Below are positions 1-9,266 of a stretch of 64,000 bases of DNA, in pieces. This DNA is from Chthonomonadales bacterium (GTDB lineage Bacteria; Armatimonadota; Chthonomonadetes; Chthonomonadales; CAJBBX01): NCBI GenBank assembly GCA_027459625.1, contig DAIDHP010000003.1, positions 1-64,000 of the forward strand, in the 5' to 3' direction. Below the pieces are notes generated by a model. The model made no database searches. It was not told where the DNA came from and saw nothing but the letters and a program-made list of their open reading frames with translations. The number at the start of each line of letters is the position of its first letter. Positions within the stretch are counted from its first letter, which is position 1. The position numbers were made by a program, and so were the translations under genes.

Positions 1-1579
1 GTAATACCAAGTTCCATTCCTTATTGGGAAATATCACAGGTTTTCAATATGACGCATTGGGAACGAGGATAGCCAAAACCGACGCCATGGGTAACACCGT
101 AACCTACTCCCTTGACAACTGGGAGCGGGTGATATCCGACAACTATCCCGGAGGAGGCGCGCACACGTTCGGATACGATGCGGACTCCTACCTGACCGGT
201 TTCACTGACGGAACCGGAGCCACGACCAGAGCCTACGACGCGGACAACCGGATGACGAGAGAGACCAGGAACGTGGCGACAATCAGTTACACTTACGATG
301 GAACGGGTCAAATCGGCTTGCTCTCCTCGGAGACGGACCAGAGCGGAAGGGTGATTTCCTACTCCTACACTCCACGAAACGCGATCAGCCAGGTGACCGA
401 TAACGCAGGATCGACGACCTACTCGTATGACGGCGACGGGCATGTTACAGGCGAGACCCTTCCGAACGGCTGCGCGGTGACGAACTCTTACAACTCTGAC
501 GGCGAACTGACAAGCGTGATAAACAAGTCGCCCGGCGGAACGGTTCTAAGTTCGTTCGCATACGCATACAACGCGGACGAGATGCGCACCGGAGTTACGG
601 AGGCTAACGGTGTCACGGTCGGCTACACTTACGACGCCGACGGGGACAGGGTTTCGGAGACGATCAACGGAGTTACAACGGCCTTCAGGTACGATTACGA
701 CAACTAGCTTGTCTCGATAACCACCGGATCGAACGTTGTCGGCTACGCCTACGACGCCCTCGGAAGACGAGTGAGCCGAACGGCGGGCGGGGTGACCACA
801 ACCTCCCTCTACGACGGCGGAAGGGTTATTCTTGAAGAGCAGGGCGGAACGTTCACCGGAACCTACACCCACGGCGTATCCCTCATCCGCAGGAACGGGG
901 AGTTCTTCCAGTATGACGGGTTCGGCTCCGCGAGAACCTTCACGAACGCTTCCGGGGTTGTGACCGCAGCCGCAACATACGACGGGTACGGGAACACCGT
1001 CGCCTCATCGGGCTCCACCTCCTCGCCATATCAGTTCGGAGCCACGTCGGGCTACCGCAACGACGGGGACGCGGGGATCATGCAGGTTGGCGCGAAGTAT
1101 TAACGACCCTGGCGGCTGGAAGCATCCTGACGAGGGATACGGACCCAATCCATATAGCTTATGTGTATTGCGGGGATGACCCTGCAAATGAGGTTGATCC
1201 GAGCGGGCATTGGCCTCATTGGATGATTGTAACGGGTGATTGGATAAGGAAAAAATGGGAAGACAATTGGGATTATATAGAAGGTGAGTTCGATCAATTA
1301 TCGTTATTGATCGATAAATGGGGCGGCGGTGAGTTTGAGGGAGCAGGCGGAGCAAGCGGAGTGGCATTTGAAGGAGCAGGTGCCATATATAATATTCGGC
1401 ACTAAGGATACGGGTCTTTGCATCATTTTCATAAACAACACCAGGTACCATATTCATGGGGGCGTGAATCATATCTAAATTCAGATCAACAAAACCTTCT
1501 GGAGATACTGCTGTCGTTCCATGATTACCTTGATATAGCATATACATTTGAATGGTATTATTTATCTGGTTTATTTTAA
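1..1579 (+). pseudogene. RHS/YD-repeat protein, 3' part, multiply broken
   Basis: The start lies outside the window. The translation is a run of YD repeats (for example FQYDALGTRI, YTYDADGDRVSET) followed by a typical RHS core end (YDGFGSARTF, then DPSGHWPHW). RHS proteins are large secreted or surface proteins that carry a variable C-terminal toxin. Here the frame is broken by TAG at 705-707, where the context YDYDN-stop-LVSI would expect Gln. The frame is lost again near 1101-1111, where the expected YYDP...LTRDTDPI can only be read by dropping about two bases. It resumes in another frame as YVYCGDDPANEVDPSGH. A further TAA at 1403-1405 separates a 57-codon tail that stays open to 1579. The nonsense codon and frame shifts are seen directly; loss of function is inferred. 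Confidence 0.85.
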
Positions 1580-1630
1580 TATCAGAATTATGTTTAAATG
1601 AACCAGATAGAATGTTTAAGGGCAAATGAA

Positions 1631-2559
1631 ATGAAATCTCAAAGAAGAGTGAGAATCTGTATTTTTTTATTATATTTATTTGTTTCACAACTCTTAATAT
1701 TGATTGTTCCTTCCATAATGGAGTTATAAAACATTTAACCATTTCACGTAAAGGCAAAAGTAATAAAATTATAATCAATCATATTCAAATGAAATATTTA
1801 CAAAAAGCAAGATATTTAACTTCAAAATATCCCAATAATTATAAATTTTATCAACGACTCGGGCAAGTTTTAGTTAGGCTGAAATTATACAATGATGCGG
1901 TTTCGGAATTCTAAACCGCTATTTATTTATCACCTAAAGATTCGGAATCTTATATCGATATCGGTATTGCATATTTTAAAGAAAGTAAATTTGGGGATGC
2001 AATTATAAATTTTAGAAAATCAATATTATTGGAATCTAAGTATAAGAATCATAAGTGGCTTCTTCCCTCAGCTTATTATTGGCTCGGTCTTTGTTATGGT
2101 ATTCAGAAAAAATATCATGAAAAGTATAATGCCTGGAGGATTATGACAACTTTGAATTTGTCACATCGACAAAAATGCATTGCATGTAATGATATGGGGA
2201 ACCTGTGCTTTGAGCTTAAAAAATTCAAAGAATCCAAATTATGGTACATGAAAAGCATAAGTATATATTCACATCAATGGTTTGCATATATTCAAATTGG
2301 TATAATTCTATGCATTAATCATGAATTGATTCAAGGTAATCAATATTTTGAAATGGCATCTAAAAACGCTAAAACACATACTGAACATATGAGAGCATTA
2401 TTTTTTGAAGGTAATGTTGCTCAAGATATGAATAATCAACACAAATCTTTAAAATTGTATAATTTAGCTCTTAAGCATAACGCTAATAATGATACAAAAT
2501 TCTACATGCAAATACAAAATGAAATTAAAATAATAAATTCGAAGGTGGTTGCAAAATAA
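1631..2559 (+). pseudogene. AT-rich TPR-like exported protein, broken
   Basis: An ATG at 1631 opens a basic then hydrophobic N-terminus (KSQRRVRICIFLLYLF) that looks like a signal peptide but stops near 1730. The TPR-like reading continues in another frame. From about 1740 one frame carries repeats such as YIDIGIAYFKESKFGDAI and NLCFELKKFKESKLWYMKSI, interrupted by TAA at 1912-1914 and ending at 2559. The longest open piece (about 2029-2559) has no good ATG. The sequence is strongly AT-rich, unlike the GC-balanced genes around it, which suggests recent acquisition. It follows the RHS toxin-like tail directly, the place where immunity or accessory genes usually lie. That role is only a positional guess. 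Confidence 0.6.
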
Positions 2560-3012
2560 AATGATGAAGGAATTCCGCAGGTAACCTGTGAATATAATAG
2601 TAAAAACTGAAATCATTCAGGGAGAACCCGCGAATGGTTATTTTATCGGATTACTGGAGCATATTATAAGCATTGCTAATTCCTATCATCGTGCAAGTGG
2701 TTGAGCCCCGTTTACGGAGAAGGATCACCGTTTAGTCGCCATAGTGGATATAATCTTCGAGGTAAACATTTGGATCATGCCCACCATTACGGTCGCGGAC
2801 GCAAGCCCTACGATCTTCGCTCCATGTCCAGGGCGTTTATTGCGAAAGCCGCTTTAAACCTTTCTCAAACGAAAATGCTTCGCGAGATGTGACTTGGCAG
2901 CTCTGCGAGGAGCAGGGCGAAAGGTATATTGAAACCTACACTTACGGTGTTTCGCTCATCCGAAGGAACGGGGCGTCTTGGATAAATATCCATTCGCTGA
3001 GTCATCGGGGCG
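2560..3012 (+). pseudogene. Relic region with second RHS fragment
   Basis: This 450-bp stretch has no intact gene. At about 2889-2984 the plus strand encodes EEQGERYIETYTYGVSLIRRNG, which matches EEQGGTFTGTYTHGVSLIRRNG of the RHS gene at about 836-898. It is therefore a degraded copy of the RHS core. A short open frame at 2701-2892 precedes it in another frame and matches nothing I recognise. The pattern fits the orphan-cassette debris that accumulates behind RHS loci. Confidence 0.6.
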
Positions 3013-4053
3013 TTATTGCCGGGTTTCCTGAAGAGCCTCAAGCACAACCGGAATCGATTCGCGCCAGTTGTCGGGATATTGTTCCGAAACCTCAAAGGCG
3101 AACAGCCTGCCGTTATCACTGCCCCGTTGCGCCATGTCCAGAACCTTGTCGTGCAGTTTTTTAGACGGAAGCTTGTAATCCCCGACGCGAATATTGCACC
3201 AGAACAGCTTATCGCGCCAAGCTGCGCGCGCCTCCCCCAATGTCATATCCCCCTCATTAGGCTCTGTGAGAGACTCTATGAGATCAATCGGGGCTTGGTC
3301 GATCAGACTCTTGCAGGATACCGTTCGGCCATCGTAATGGGATCCGACAATCTTGCCCGCTTGGCGGAGGATCGGGAAACACTCCTTGTAAACCGGCAGA
3401 AGATACTTTTCATACCTTTTGGGACCTAATGACTCCGCTGTGAAATTCTCAAGGTTGGAAACGAAAATGCCCGGGCCTTCCGCTGCGATCTGAACCCTCT
3501 TTCTAAAGCTCGCCAGCAGTGCTTCATATAGTTCCTGTATTTCATCTTTCAAATCCAGCAAGTGGAGAGAGAAGTTTTCCAGTCCCACGAAATCCACGAG
3601 GATTGTTTGTAGAGGTGTGCGACCTATGGAGGAGAGAGCCACTCCGTACGGGGAGATTTTTCTCTCCATCTCCAGAAAATCATCGTATCGTGTGGAGTAA
3701 TCCGTGTGGCGCACGATCCAAATCATCACCCTGTAATCCTCCGCCACTTCCAATAGGTGTTTTCTCGCCCAGCCGTTCAACCATGTCTGATGAAGGCACC
3801 CGACGGGCGTTTTTATGGTTTGGCGATGATACAACTCTCCGTTTTCGGAGTATTCATCGTGCAAGTATTCCACATCCTTCGTTTTCGCGTGGAACGGGCA
3901 CACGTGCCATGTCACTCCGAGCCCGGCTTCAAACATGGGTTGCCACTCCGGCTCGTTTTGAGTATGTCTCCATTCATTTTGATAGATGGTGTAGGGAATG
4001 ATATCCGGTCGTTCCCCCGCCCAGAAGAGTTCCAATCGTTCCCTTATATTCAT
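3013..4053 (-). CDS. Uroporphyrinogen decarboxylase (URO-D) family protein
   Basis: A 346-residue cytoplasmic protein. Its URO-D-like features are the opening RERLELFWAGERPD, a central segment ENFTAESLGPKRYEKYLLPVYKE and the later GKIVGSHYDGRT. In true heme-pathway HemE the N-terminus carries a conserved PxWxMRQAGR motif, which is absent here. The protein therefore more likely belongs to the paralogous URO-D/methyltransferase group common in Armatimonadota and Planctomycetes, whose substrates are mostly unknown. The ATG at 4053 is chosen because it has a GGGTGGG stretch just upstream and starts the conserved block. A longer reading to 4110 adds residues that look non-coding. The gene stands alone, divergent from the MarR gene. 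Confidence 0.8.
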   Translation of the reverse strand: MNIRERLELFWAGERPDIIPYTIYQNEWRHTQNEPEWQPMFEAGLGVTWHVCPFHAKTKDVEYLHDEYSENGELYHRQTIKTPVGCLHQTWLNGWARKHLLEVAEDYRVMIWIVRHTDYSTRYDDFLEMERKISPYGVALSSIGRTPLQTILVDFVGLENFSLHLLDLKDEIQELYEALLASFRKRVQIAAEGPGIFVSNLENFTAESLGPKRYEKYLLPVYKECFPILRQAGKIVGSHYDGRTVSCKSLIDQAPIDLIESLTEPNEGDMTLGEARAAWRDKLFWCNIRVGDYKLPSKKLHDKVLDMAQRGSDNGRLFAFEVSEQYPDNWRESIPVVLEALQETRQ

Positions 4054-4171
4054 TGACCCACCCTTGCTTGAAACGTGATAACGGATTATACCCCAACCGA
4101 TCAAATTCAAACGAACACTGCAACTTTGAGCAAAGGATGAGAAAATGAGTTGAAAATAACATCACGGACTC

Positions 4172-4201
4172 TTGACAGTTACAGGTTCCGAGCCGTATAA
4201 T
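4172..4201 (+). promoter_or_regulatory. Near-consensus sigma-70 promoter of MarR-ABC operon
   Basis: A perfect -35 TTGACA (4172-4177) is followed by 18 nt and a perfect -10 TATAAT (4196-4201). The predicted start of transcription falls at about 4208, the A of the ATG codon of the MarR gene, so the mRNA would have almost no leader. Confidence 0.8.
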
Positions 4202-4207
4202 TTAATT

Positions 4208-4702
4208 ATGAAACAGTTGCAACATGAAAATATTTACTCTGATGAAATCGACGAGTGTGCGGCGATGATTCTGGAAACGGTGCCGTTTATCATGCGCGTG
4301 ATACGCGAGGAACGTCGGGAATTGGGAGGAGATATCTTGCCCTTGCCTCATTTCCGCGTTCTGGCGCATTTAAATCGCAATCCGGAATCCTCGTTATCCT
4401 CTCTTGCCGAGGAGATCGGATTAACGCTTCCATCCATTTCAAAAATCGTGGAGGCGTTGCACGAGAAAGGTTTGGTGTTCAGGCGGGAATCGGAACATGA
4501 TCGACGTTATATTCGCCTATCCGTCACGACTGAAGGTATGCATGCGTTGCAGGTTGCAAGGCTTGAAACCCAATGCAAGTTGGCTAAAAGGCTTCGGCGG
4601 GCGTCACCGGAGCAATGCGCGCTGATTAGTGAAGGACTTCGTTCGCTGCGGGATGTTTTCACACAGCGAAATAATATCGGCGTCGATAAAAGCGGGGAAT
4701 AA
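4208..4702 (+). CDS. MarR family transcriptional regulator
   Basis: A 164-residue winged-helix regulator. The DNA-binding core reads LSSLAEEIGLTLPSISKIVEALHEKGLVFRRESEHDRRYIRLSVT: recognition helix, then the wing with the conserved DRR. MarR proteins are dimeric repressors that often respond to small aromatic ligands. The start is set at ATG 4208 because an upstream TTG in frame lies inside the -35 box of the promoter. No ribosome-binding site precedes 4208, consistent with leaderless translation. The gene is followed after 1 nt by a DrrA-type ATPase and probably regulates its own efflux operon, as is common for MarR-ABC pairs. Confidence 0.88.
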   Translation: MKQLQHENIYSDEIDECAAMILETVPFIMRVIREERRELGGDILPLPHFRVLAHLNRNPESSLSSLAEEIGLTLPSISKIVEALHEKGLVFRRESEHDRRYIRLSVTTEGMHALQVARLETQCKLAKRLRRASPEQCALISEGLRSLRDVFTQRNNIGVDKSGE

Positions 4703-4703
4703 T

Positions 4704-5510
4704 ATGGAAATTCTTCGAACCGAATCCTTGACACGACGTTTTAGCGCTTTCACGGCGGTGGATGGGGTTACATTCACCATGATCAAGGGGGAGGTGTTCG
4801 GACTTCTCGGCCCTAACGGGGCGGGTAAAAGCACCACTCTTAAAATGCTGACCACTCTGCTTCCACCCACATCAGGCAATGCGTACATTCAGGATTTTGA
4901 TCTAATCCATCATGCAGGAGATGTTCGCAGATTGATAGGGTATGTTCCCCAAGCGTTATCCGCCGATGGAGCGCTGACCGGATACGAGAACCTGCTCATA
5001 TTCGCCAAACTCTATGATCTGCCGCGCAAGGAGCGAGAGACGCGGATTCAAAGATCCCTGGCATTCATGGGTTTGGAGGAAGCCGCCGGCAAGCTTGTGA
5101 GGGATTATTCCGGCGGAATGATACGTCGGTTGGAGATCGCCCAATCGGTACTGCATCACCCACCGGTTCTCTTTCTCGATGAGCCTACGGTCGGATTGGA
5201 CCCTTTGGCTAGGAATGCGGTGTGGGATAATTTGGAACAATTGCAAGAGGAATACGACACAACAATCCTGTTAACCACGCATCACATGGAGGAGGCGGAT
5301 TACCTTTGCGACAGAATAGCGATCATGCATCACGCGAAGCTTGTCGCCATTGGCGCACCCGATAAATTGAAGGCTTCCTTGGACAAGCAAGACGCAACAT
5401 TGGATGATGTCTTCATCCATTACACCGGCGATCAGATGGATGAAAACGAATTAGGAGGGAATTTCCGTGATACCACAAGAGCGCGGAGAAATGCGCGGCG
5501 CATCGGGTAG
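4704..5510 (+). CDS. ABC transporter ATP-binding protein, DrrA type
   Basis: A 268-residue ATPase with Walker A GPNGAGKST at residues 36-44, the signature YSGGM, Walker B VLFLDEPTVGLDP and the switch His in LTTHHMEEAD. This arrangement matches the daunorubicin-resistance (DrrA/CcmA) subfamily that powers ABC-2 exporters. ATG 4704 has GGGGAA upstream and lies 1 nt after the MarR stop; earlier in-frame codons lie inside MarR. The 3' end overlaps the permease gene by 44 bp, so the two are translationally coupled. Substrate unknown; export of a drug-like or lipid-like molecule is likely. Confidence 0.9.
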   Translation: MEILRTESLTRRFSAFTAVDGVTFTMIKGEVFGLLGPNGAGKSTTLKMLTTLLPPTSGNAYIQDFDLIHHAGDVRRLIGYVPQALSADGALTGYENLLIFAKLYDLPRKERETRIQRSLAFMGLEEAAGKLVRDYSGGMIRRLEIAQSVLHHPPVLFLDEPTVGLDPLARNAVWDNLEQLQEEYDTTILLTTHHMEEADYLCDRIAIMHHAKLVAIGAPDKLKASLDKQDATLDDVFIHYTGDQMDENELGGNFRDTTRARRNARRIG

Positions 5511-6324
5511 CGAATCATCCGGAATTGCCGTCCGAACCGGAGCCCTATCGTCTGCATGGGCGTTTTTAACCAAAACGGCGGTTATAGCGGAACTGGAGGT
5601 GCGAAAGCTCCGCCACGATCCCACGGAGGTGCTCACACGCGCCGTGCAACCGGCGCTATGGTTATTAATCTTCGGGGAGGTATTCACGCGCGCCCGAGCC
5701 ATTCCAACCGGCGGCATTCGTTATTTGGATTTCATGGCTCCGGGTATTTTGGCTCAGAGCGTGCTCTTCATAGCGATCTTTTACGGGATCGCCATTATTT
5801 GGGAGAGGGATTTGGGCATCGTTCACAAGTTTCTAGCCAGTCCCACTCCGCGTCCCGCAATCGTCCTGGGCAAAGCGGTATCGGCGGGGATCAGAGGGCT
5901 CATGCAGGCGGTTGTGATCTATCTTCTGGCATTGCTTGTGCACGTGAAATTGAACTGGAACCCCTTTGCGCTCTTGGGCGTCGCGCTAACCGTCATTCTG
6001 GGTGCCGCGCTTTTCTCCACTCTATCCCTAATCATTGCGTGCATCGTGAAAACGCGTGAGCGATTCATGGGAATAGGACAGGTGATTACGATGCCCCTTT
6101 TCTTCGCCAGCAATGCGATTTATCCAATTGCGATGATGCCTGACTGGCTGAAGGTGGTATCGCGTGCAAACCCTCTCACCTACGAAGTGGATGCCTTGCG
6201 CTCCCTCATGCTGCAACATGGGGTCGGAGTGTATGGGTGCTGGTTCGATTTCGCCGTGCTCATTGTCTCGGTAGTTATTTTGGTGTCGATCGGTGCGAAG
6301 CTTTATCCGCGAGTTGTGAACTGA
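5467..6324 (+). CDS. ABC-2 type permease, DrrB type
   Basis: A 285-residue membrane protein with about six hydrophobic segments. It has the ABC-2 hallmarks: an N-terminal amphipathic stretch (EVLTRAVQPALWLLIFGEVF), SPTPRPAIVLGKAVSAGIRGLMQ in the cytoplasmic loop and the late segment PLFFASNAIYPIAMMPDWLKVVSRANPLTYEVDALR. GTG at 5467 is chosen because AGGAGGGA lies 6 nt upstream, inside the end of the ATPase gene. With the ATPase it forms an inner-membrane exporter. An intergenic stretch of 186 bp follows, to a convergent gene. Confidence 0.9.
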   Translation: MIPQERGEMRGASGSESSGIAVRTGALSSAWAFLTKTAVIAELEVRKLRHDPTEVLTRAVQPALWLLIFGEVFTRARAIPTGGIRYLDFMAPGILAQSVLFIAIFYGIAIIWERDLGIVHKFLASPTPRPAIVLGKAVSAGIRGLMQAVVIYLLALLVHVKLNWNPFALLGVALTVILGAALFSTLSLIIACIVKTRERFMGIGQVITMPLFFASNAIYPIAMMPDWLKVVSRANPLTYEVDALRSLMLQHGVGVYGCWFDFAVLIVSVVILVSIGAKLYPRVVN

Positions 6325-6510
6325 AAAGGACGATGAATGCGCTAAGTGAGTGAGAATAATGAATTAGGGAGGAATTTGCGTCTTCCTTGATTCCTGGGTA
6401 ATGGCAAAGTTCGTGAAAAAGGAGCTTGTATCGCACATTTCATGCGTTGAAATATTCCTTAAAGACGAATTTTGCAATTACCTGTTTTTTTTGTTTAAGG
6501 TGGAAGCCTT

Positions 6511-7653
6511 TTAGGGATCTATCCTGTAGATATGCACCTGATAGGGAGTGAAGCTATCCTGGAAAGTTCCTTGCCGGACCTCAATGGTTCGGTTTTCGTT
6601 TAATACGGTCAACTGAGTACTTGAGAGGGGCGCCGGGATATGGAACGTTGCGGTCGTGTCACCATCCCTCATTCCAATGGCGAACAGATAAATGGCTCCC
6701 TTGTACTCACGCACAAGCATGGAGATGGGAACTCCTTCGTTTGAGGTGGACACCGTGACATTCCTCCTGGATGATGGGCTTTGAAGGATGGGGTTCATGG
6801 CTTGAATTTCCGAGTTCAGCTTGGTAACCGTCTTCAGCATCTCCGGTTCATCAAGCAAAGCGTGTTCATCGAATTTAGGCTTGAACTGGTGCACGAAATA
6901 GATCAGCCCTTTCGCCCCGTGGGTGATTGCCATCCAAACCTCGGAACGCACCTCATCGGGGGTCGCCATGCCGTTTCCGTCGATATTCGTGCACTCGATG
7001 CAGCACCAAAGAGGTTTTTTCCCTGCTGTCCACTCCTTTAACCGTTCCAAGCCCTTCGCTATCAGCCACATTTTTTTCAATCCCTCTGACGGTCCGAATT
7101 GGGCGATTGGGTAGATGTCAAAGGAGATGATGTCGCCTCCCTTCACATAGGTGAGATAGTCTGAGAGTTTTGCCCCCGTGCCTCTTCCCACCCATTGATC
7201 GTTCGCCACCCCCTGCCCGAGATTGAGCATGCTGGGACGGGAGGGATCGTTGGAATGGATTTTCCTGTAAATATCCACCACTTTTTCCGGGGGAACGCAA
7301 GGACCGTATTCCCCTTGCGGCAATGGTTGTGCGTTATCAGGTTCGTCTTGCTGCATCCAACCGAAGATGGTGGGGTCTTGCAAATGCTTCAATGCGATAT
7401 CATTTTGCTCGCAAATAACCCTCATTCCCGCCTTCTTCACAGCTGAAAGCTGCGCTTCCGTTGGGCCTTGCCACAAACCTACATACAGGTTAAATCCGGC
7501 TTGTTGATATTCGGGAGCCAAGACTGGGTTTTGAAGCCATACGGCGATGGGGAAGGGGGTTGTGGCAAGGGATTGTTCGGACATGGCAAAGGCGTTACCC
7601 ATTGCGCAGGCGATAAGGACAGGGGCTAAAAGCAGGATTGCGCGATGCATCAT
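6511..7653 (-). CDS. Secreted TIM-barrel (glycoside-hydrolase-like) protein
   Basis: A 380-residue protein with a signal peptide (AILLLAPVLIACAMGNAFA) and a body resembling clan GH-A barrels: FNLYVGLWQGPTEAQL, GWMQQDEPDNAQP (an acid-rich motif at the place of a catalytic acid), DIYPIAQ and the late GAKGLIYFVHQF. A short beta-domain follows (about residues 300-380). I do not recognise an exact CAZy family. The start at 7653 has GGAGG about 10 nt upstream; a second ATG follows at once. It probably acts on a plant or microbial polysaccharide outside the inner membrane. It stands alone and converges with the ABC permease gene. Confidence 0.7.
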   Translation of the reverse strand: MMHRAILLLAPVLIACAMGNAFAMSEQSLATTPFPIAVWLQNPVLAPEYQQAGFNLYVGLWQGPTEAQLSAVKKAGMRVICEQNDIALKHLQDPTIFGWMQQDEPDNAQPLPQGEYGPCVPPEKVVDIYRKIHSNDPSRPSMLNLGQGVANDQWVGRGTGAKLSDYLTYVKGGDIISFDIYPIAQFGPSEGLKKMWLIAKGLERLKEWTAGKKPLWCCIECTNIDGNGMATPDEVRSEVWMAITHGAKGLIYFVHQFKPKFDEHALLDEPEMLKTVTKLNSEIQAMNPILQSPSSRRNVTVSTSNEGVPISMLVREYKGAIYLFAIGMRDGDTTATFHIPAPLSSTQLTVLNENRTIEVRQGTFQDSFTPYQVHIYRIDP

Positions 7654-7781
7654 ATCGATTGCCCTCCGAAACTATCGTTGTAAAAAGGCGCAAATCACCC
7701 TCTTTGAATGATTCGCGCCCAATAAAACCGATTCAAGGAAGCATATGATCGGAATTTAAAAAGCCGATCCCCTCACAGAGA

Positions 7782-8306
7782 TTACTGATGCACGATGGTG
7801 TTTTCCGAAGAGAGACGGTCCACATTAAGACCGATTGGAAGAATCGGATATGTCTCCTCGTCAGGCAAATGCAATTGATTGGAGGTCGCCGCTAAAACAT
7901 CCAACGCTTCAATAATCTTGTTCAACAATTCGGGATCCATCTCCTTGATGCAATCCGAGAGGTGCGCCAGGCGTTCCGAATGAAGTTGGGACGCCGCCTC
8001 TCTGGATCGTTCCGTTAGCGTCAGGCGGACCGCTCTTCTGTCGTAAGGATCCGGTTTTCTCTCGACCAAACCCTGTCTAACCAGTCGTTCGACTAATCGA
8101 GACGCGCTCGGCAGAGCTACGCCCAAGGCTTGGGAGATGTCAACTAACTTACTTCCCTCTCTTTCAATGACAAGCTGCAGGCATTTGAACTGCATCATTG
8201 GAAGCTTTGCCATGGATGGAGGGGGGGGCACACTGGTGATCACGTTTCTCATGACCAGTGTGAGGGATCGTCTTAAATGCTCGATTTGTTCTTGTGATGG
8301 TTTCAT
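7782..8306 (-). CDS. MarR family transcriptional regulator
   Basis: A regulator of about 174 residues. Its winged helix reads LVDISQALGVALPSASRLVERLVRQGLVERKPDPYDRRAVRLTLTERSREAA, with the DRR wing. ATG 8306 is preferred because AAGAG precedes it, but ATG 8324 is also possible and adds six residues. The gene is divergent from the His-rich protein gene at 8531. The 200-bp gap between them contains two inverted repeats that could be its operators. The effector and regulon are unknown. Confidence 0.85.
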   Translation of the reverse strand: MKPSQEQIEHLRRSLTLVMRNVITSVPPPPSMAKLPMMQFKCLQLVIEREGSKLVDISQALGVALPSASRLVERLVRQGLVERKPDPYDRRAVRLTLTERSREAASQLHSERLAHLSDCIKEMDPELLNKIIEALDVLAATSNQLHLPDEETYPILPIGLNVDRLSSENTIVHQ

Positions 8307-8343
8307 AGTGGCAGCTCTTTTCATGAAAATAGGATGAAAGAAG

Positions 8344-8358
8344 AGTAGGAAAACTACT
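8344..8358. promoter_or_regulatory. Possible MarR operator palindrome
   Basis: AGTAG, 5 nt, CTACT forms a small palindrome about 20-40 nt upstream of the MarR start codons. Its position suits autoregulation. Such short palindromes also arise by chance. Confidence 0.3.
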
Positions 8359-8476
8359 ATCCCTCATTAATATAATACAATGAATTAATACATACTTGCA
8401 TGCTTTTTTTTACGAGATCGAAAAATATTTTCAAAATACTCTATGGAAAACGGGTTTTACATCCGATACTACGACA

Positions 8477-8515
8477 ATAGTTGCATGTAGACAACAATAA
8501 CACGGATGCAACTAT
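8477..8515. promoter_or_regulatory. 10-bp perfect inverted repeat upstream of 8531 gene
   Basis: ATAGTTGCAT (8477-8486) and ATGCAACTAT (8506-8515) are perfect inverted copies separated by 19 nt, ending 5 nt before the GGGAGGA ribosome site of the next gene. They could be paired operator half-sites or an RNA hairpin controlling translation. A related TTGCATGC occurs at 8397-8404. Confidence 0.5.
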
Positions 8516-8530
8516 CAGGGAGGAACTCCA

Positions 8531-9124
8531 ATGACCATTTCAGGGATTGGTCTGCAGGACGTCAACGGATTACAGTCCATTGGATCTCTTCTGCAGATTC
8601 AACAGAACACAACAAGCTCCACCAACCCAACCTTGACGACATCGTCGTCCTCCGCTCCTGCAAGTGATGTGCAGATATCCGGGCCGGGACAGTTCATGAG
8701 CAACCTTCAAAGCCTTCTATCCCAGGACCCCAGCCAGTTCCAACAGGTGGTTTCACAGATGGCGACACAGGTTCAGCAAACGGCTCAACAGGTGGGCGGC
8801 GCACAGGGGCAGCAAGTGGACGAATTCGCCTCGAAACTGCAACAAGCGGCGAAATCGGACAGCTTGGCTCCGCTTCAACCTTCGCAAAGCGCTAACAGCG
8901 GAGTTCATGGCGCCTACGGTCAAAACAACTCCGTGAGCCAATTGATGGGAGCCATGCATGGCGCGCACCATGGGCATCATCACGGCGGATTGGTCTCCGC
9001 CTCGGACGGATCCCAATCATCCGGGATTACACAGAACTCGTCAGGTTCGCAAAGCCCGATCGATTCTCTTTTCCAATCATTGAACACTGAATTGACTCAG
9101 GCTCTTTCAGGATCAAGTAGTTAA
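8531..9124 (+). CDS. Low-complexity protein with His-rich segment, function unknown
   Basis: A 197-residue protein rich in Ser, Gln and Gly, with no signal peptide or membrane segment. A central helical stretch (PSQFQQVVSQMATQVQQTAQQ) is followed by a His cluster, GAMHGAHHGHHHGG, that could bind metal. The C-terminus is Ser/Gln/Leu-rich. Similar Ser/Gln-rich proteins in soil bacteria are uncharacterised. ATG 8531 has a strong GGGAGGA site 8 nt upstream. The gene is monocistronic, between a divergent MarR gene and a strong terminator, so it is likely a regulated single-gene unit. Function not assigned. Confidence 0.75.
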   Translation: MTISGIGLQDVNGLQSIGSLLQIQQNTTSSTNPTLTTSSSSAPASDVQISGPGQFMSNLQSLLSQDPSQFQQVVSQMATQVQQTAQQVGGAQGQQVDEFASKLQQAAKSDSLAPLQPSQSANSGVHGAYGQNNSVSQLMGAMHGAHHGHHHGGLVSASDGSQSSGITQNSSGSQSPIDSLFQSLNTELTQALSGSSS

Positions 9125-9147
9125 CGCCTTCATACGCGTGCCCATGG

Positions 9148-9188
9148 AAGCGACGCATCGAGTGCATCTCGACGATGCGTCGCTTTTT
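9148..9188 (+). terminator. Strong intrinsic terminator
   Basis: Perfect 13-bp stem AAGCGACGCATCG / CGATGCGTCGCTT (9148-9160 and 9173-9185) with a 12-nt loop and a run of T to 9188. It ends the 8531 gene. Confidence 0.9.
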
Positions 9189-9266
9189 CATTCATCCGAT
9201 AAGAAAAAAGAAATCAGGGTTTACGACGGGGTAAAACATTACTAATTATCTTTTGGGAGAAATGTC

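Noticed and set aside
1005-1778. Long minus-strand frame opposite the RHS and TPR region
   Set aside because: It opposes RHS sequence and AT-rich DNA, shows no family sequence and no ribosome site.
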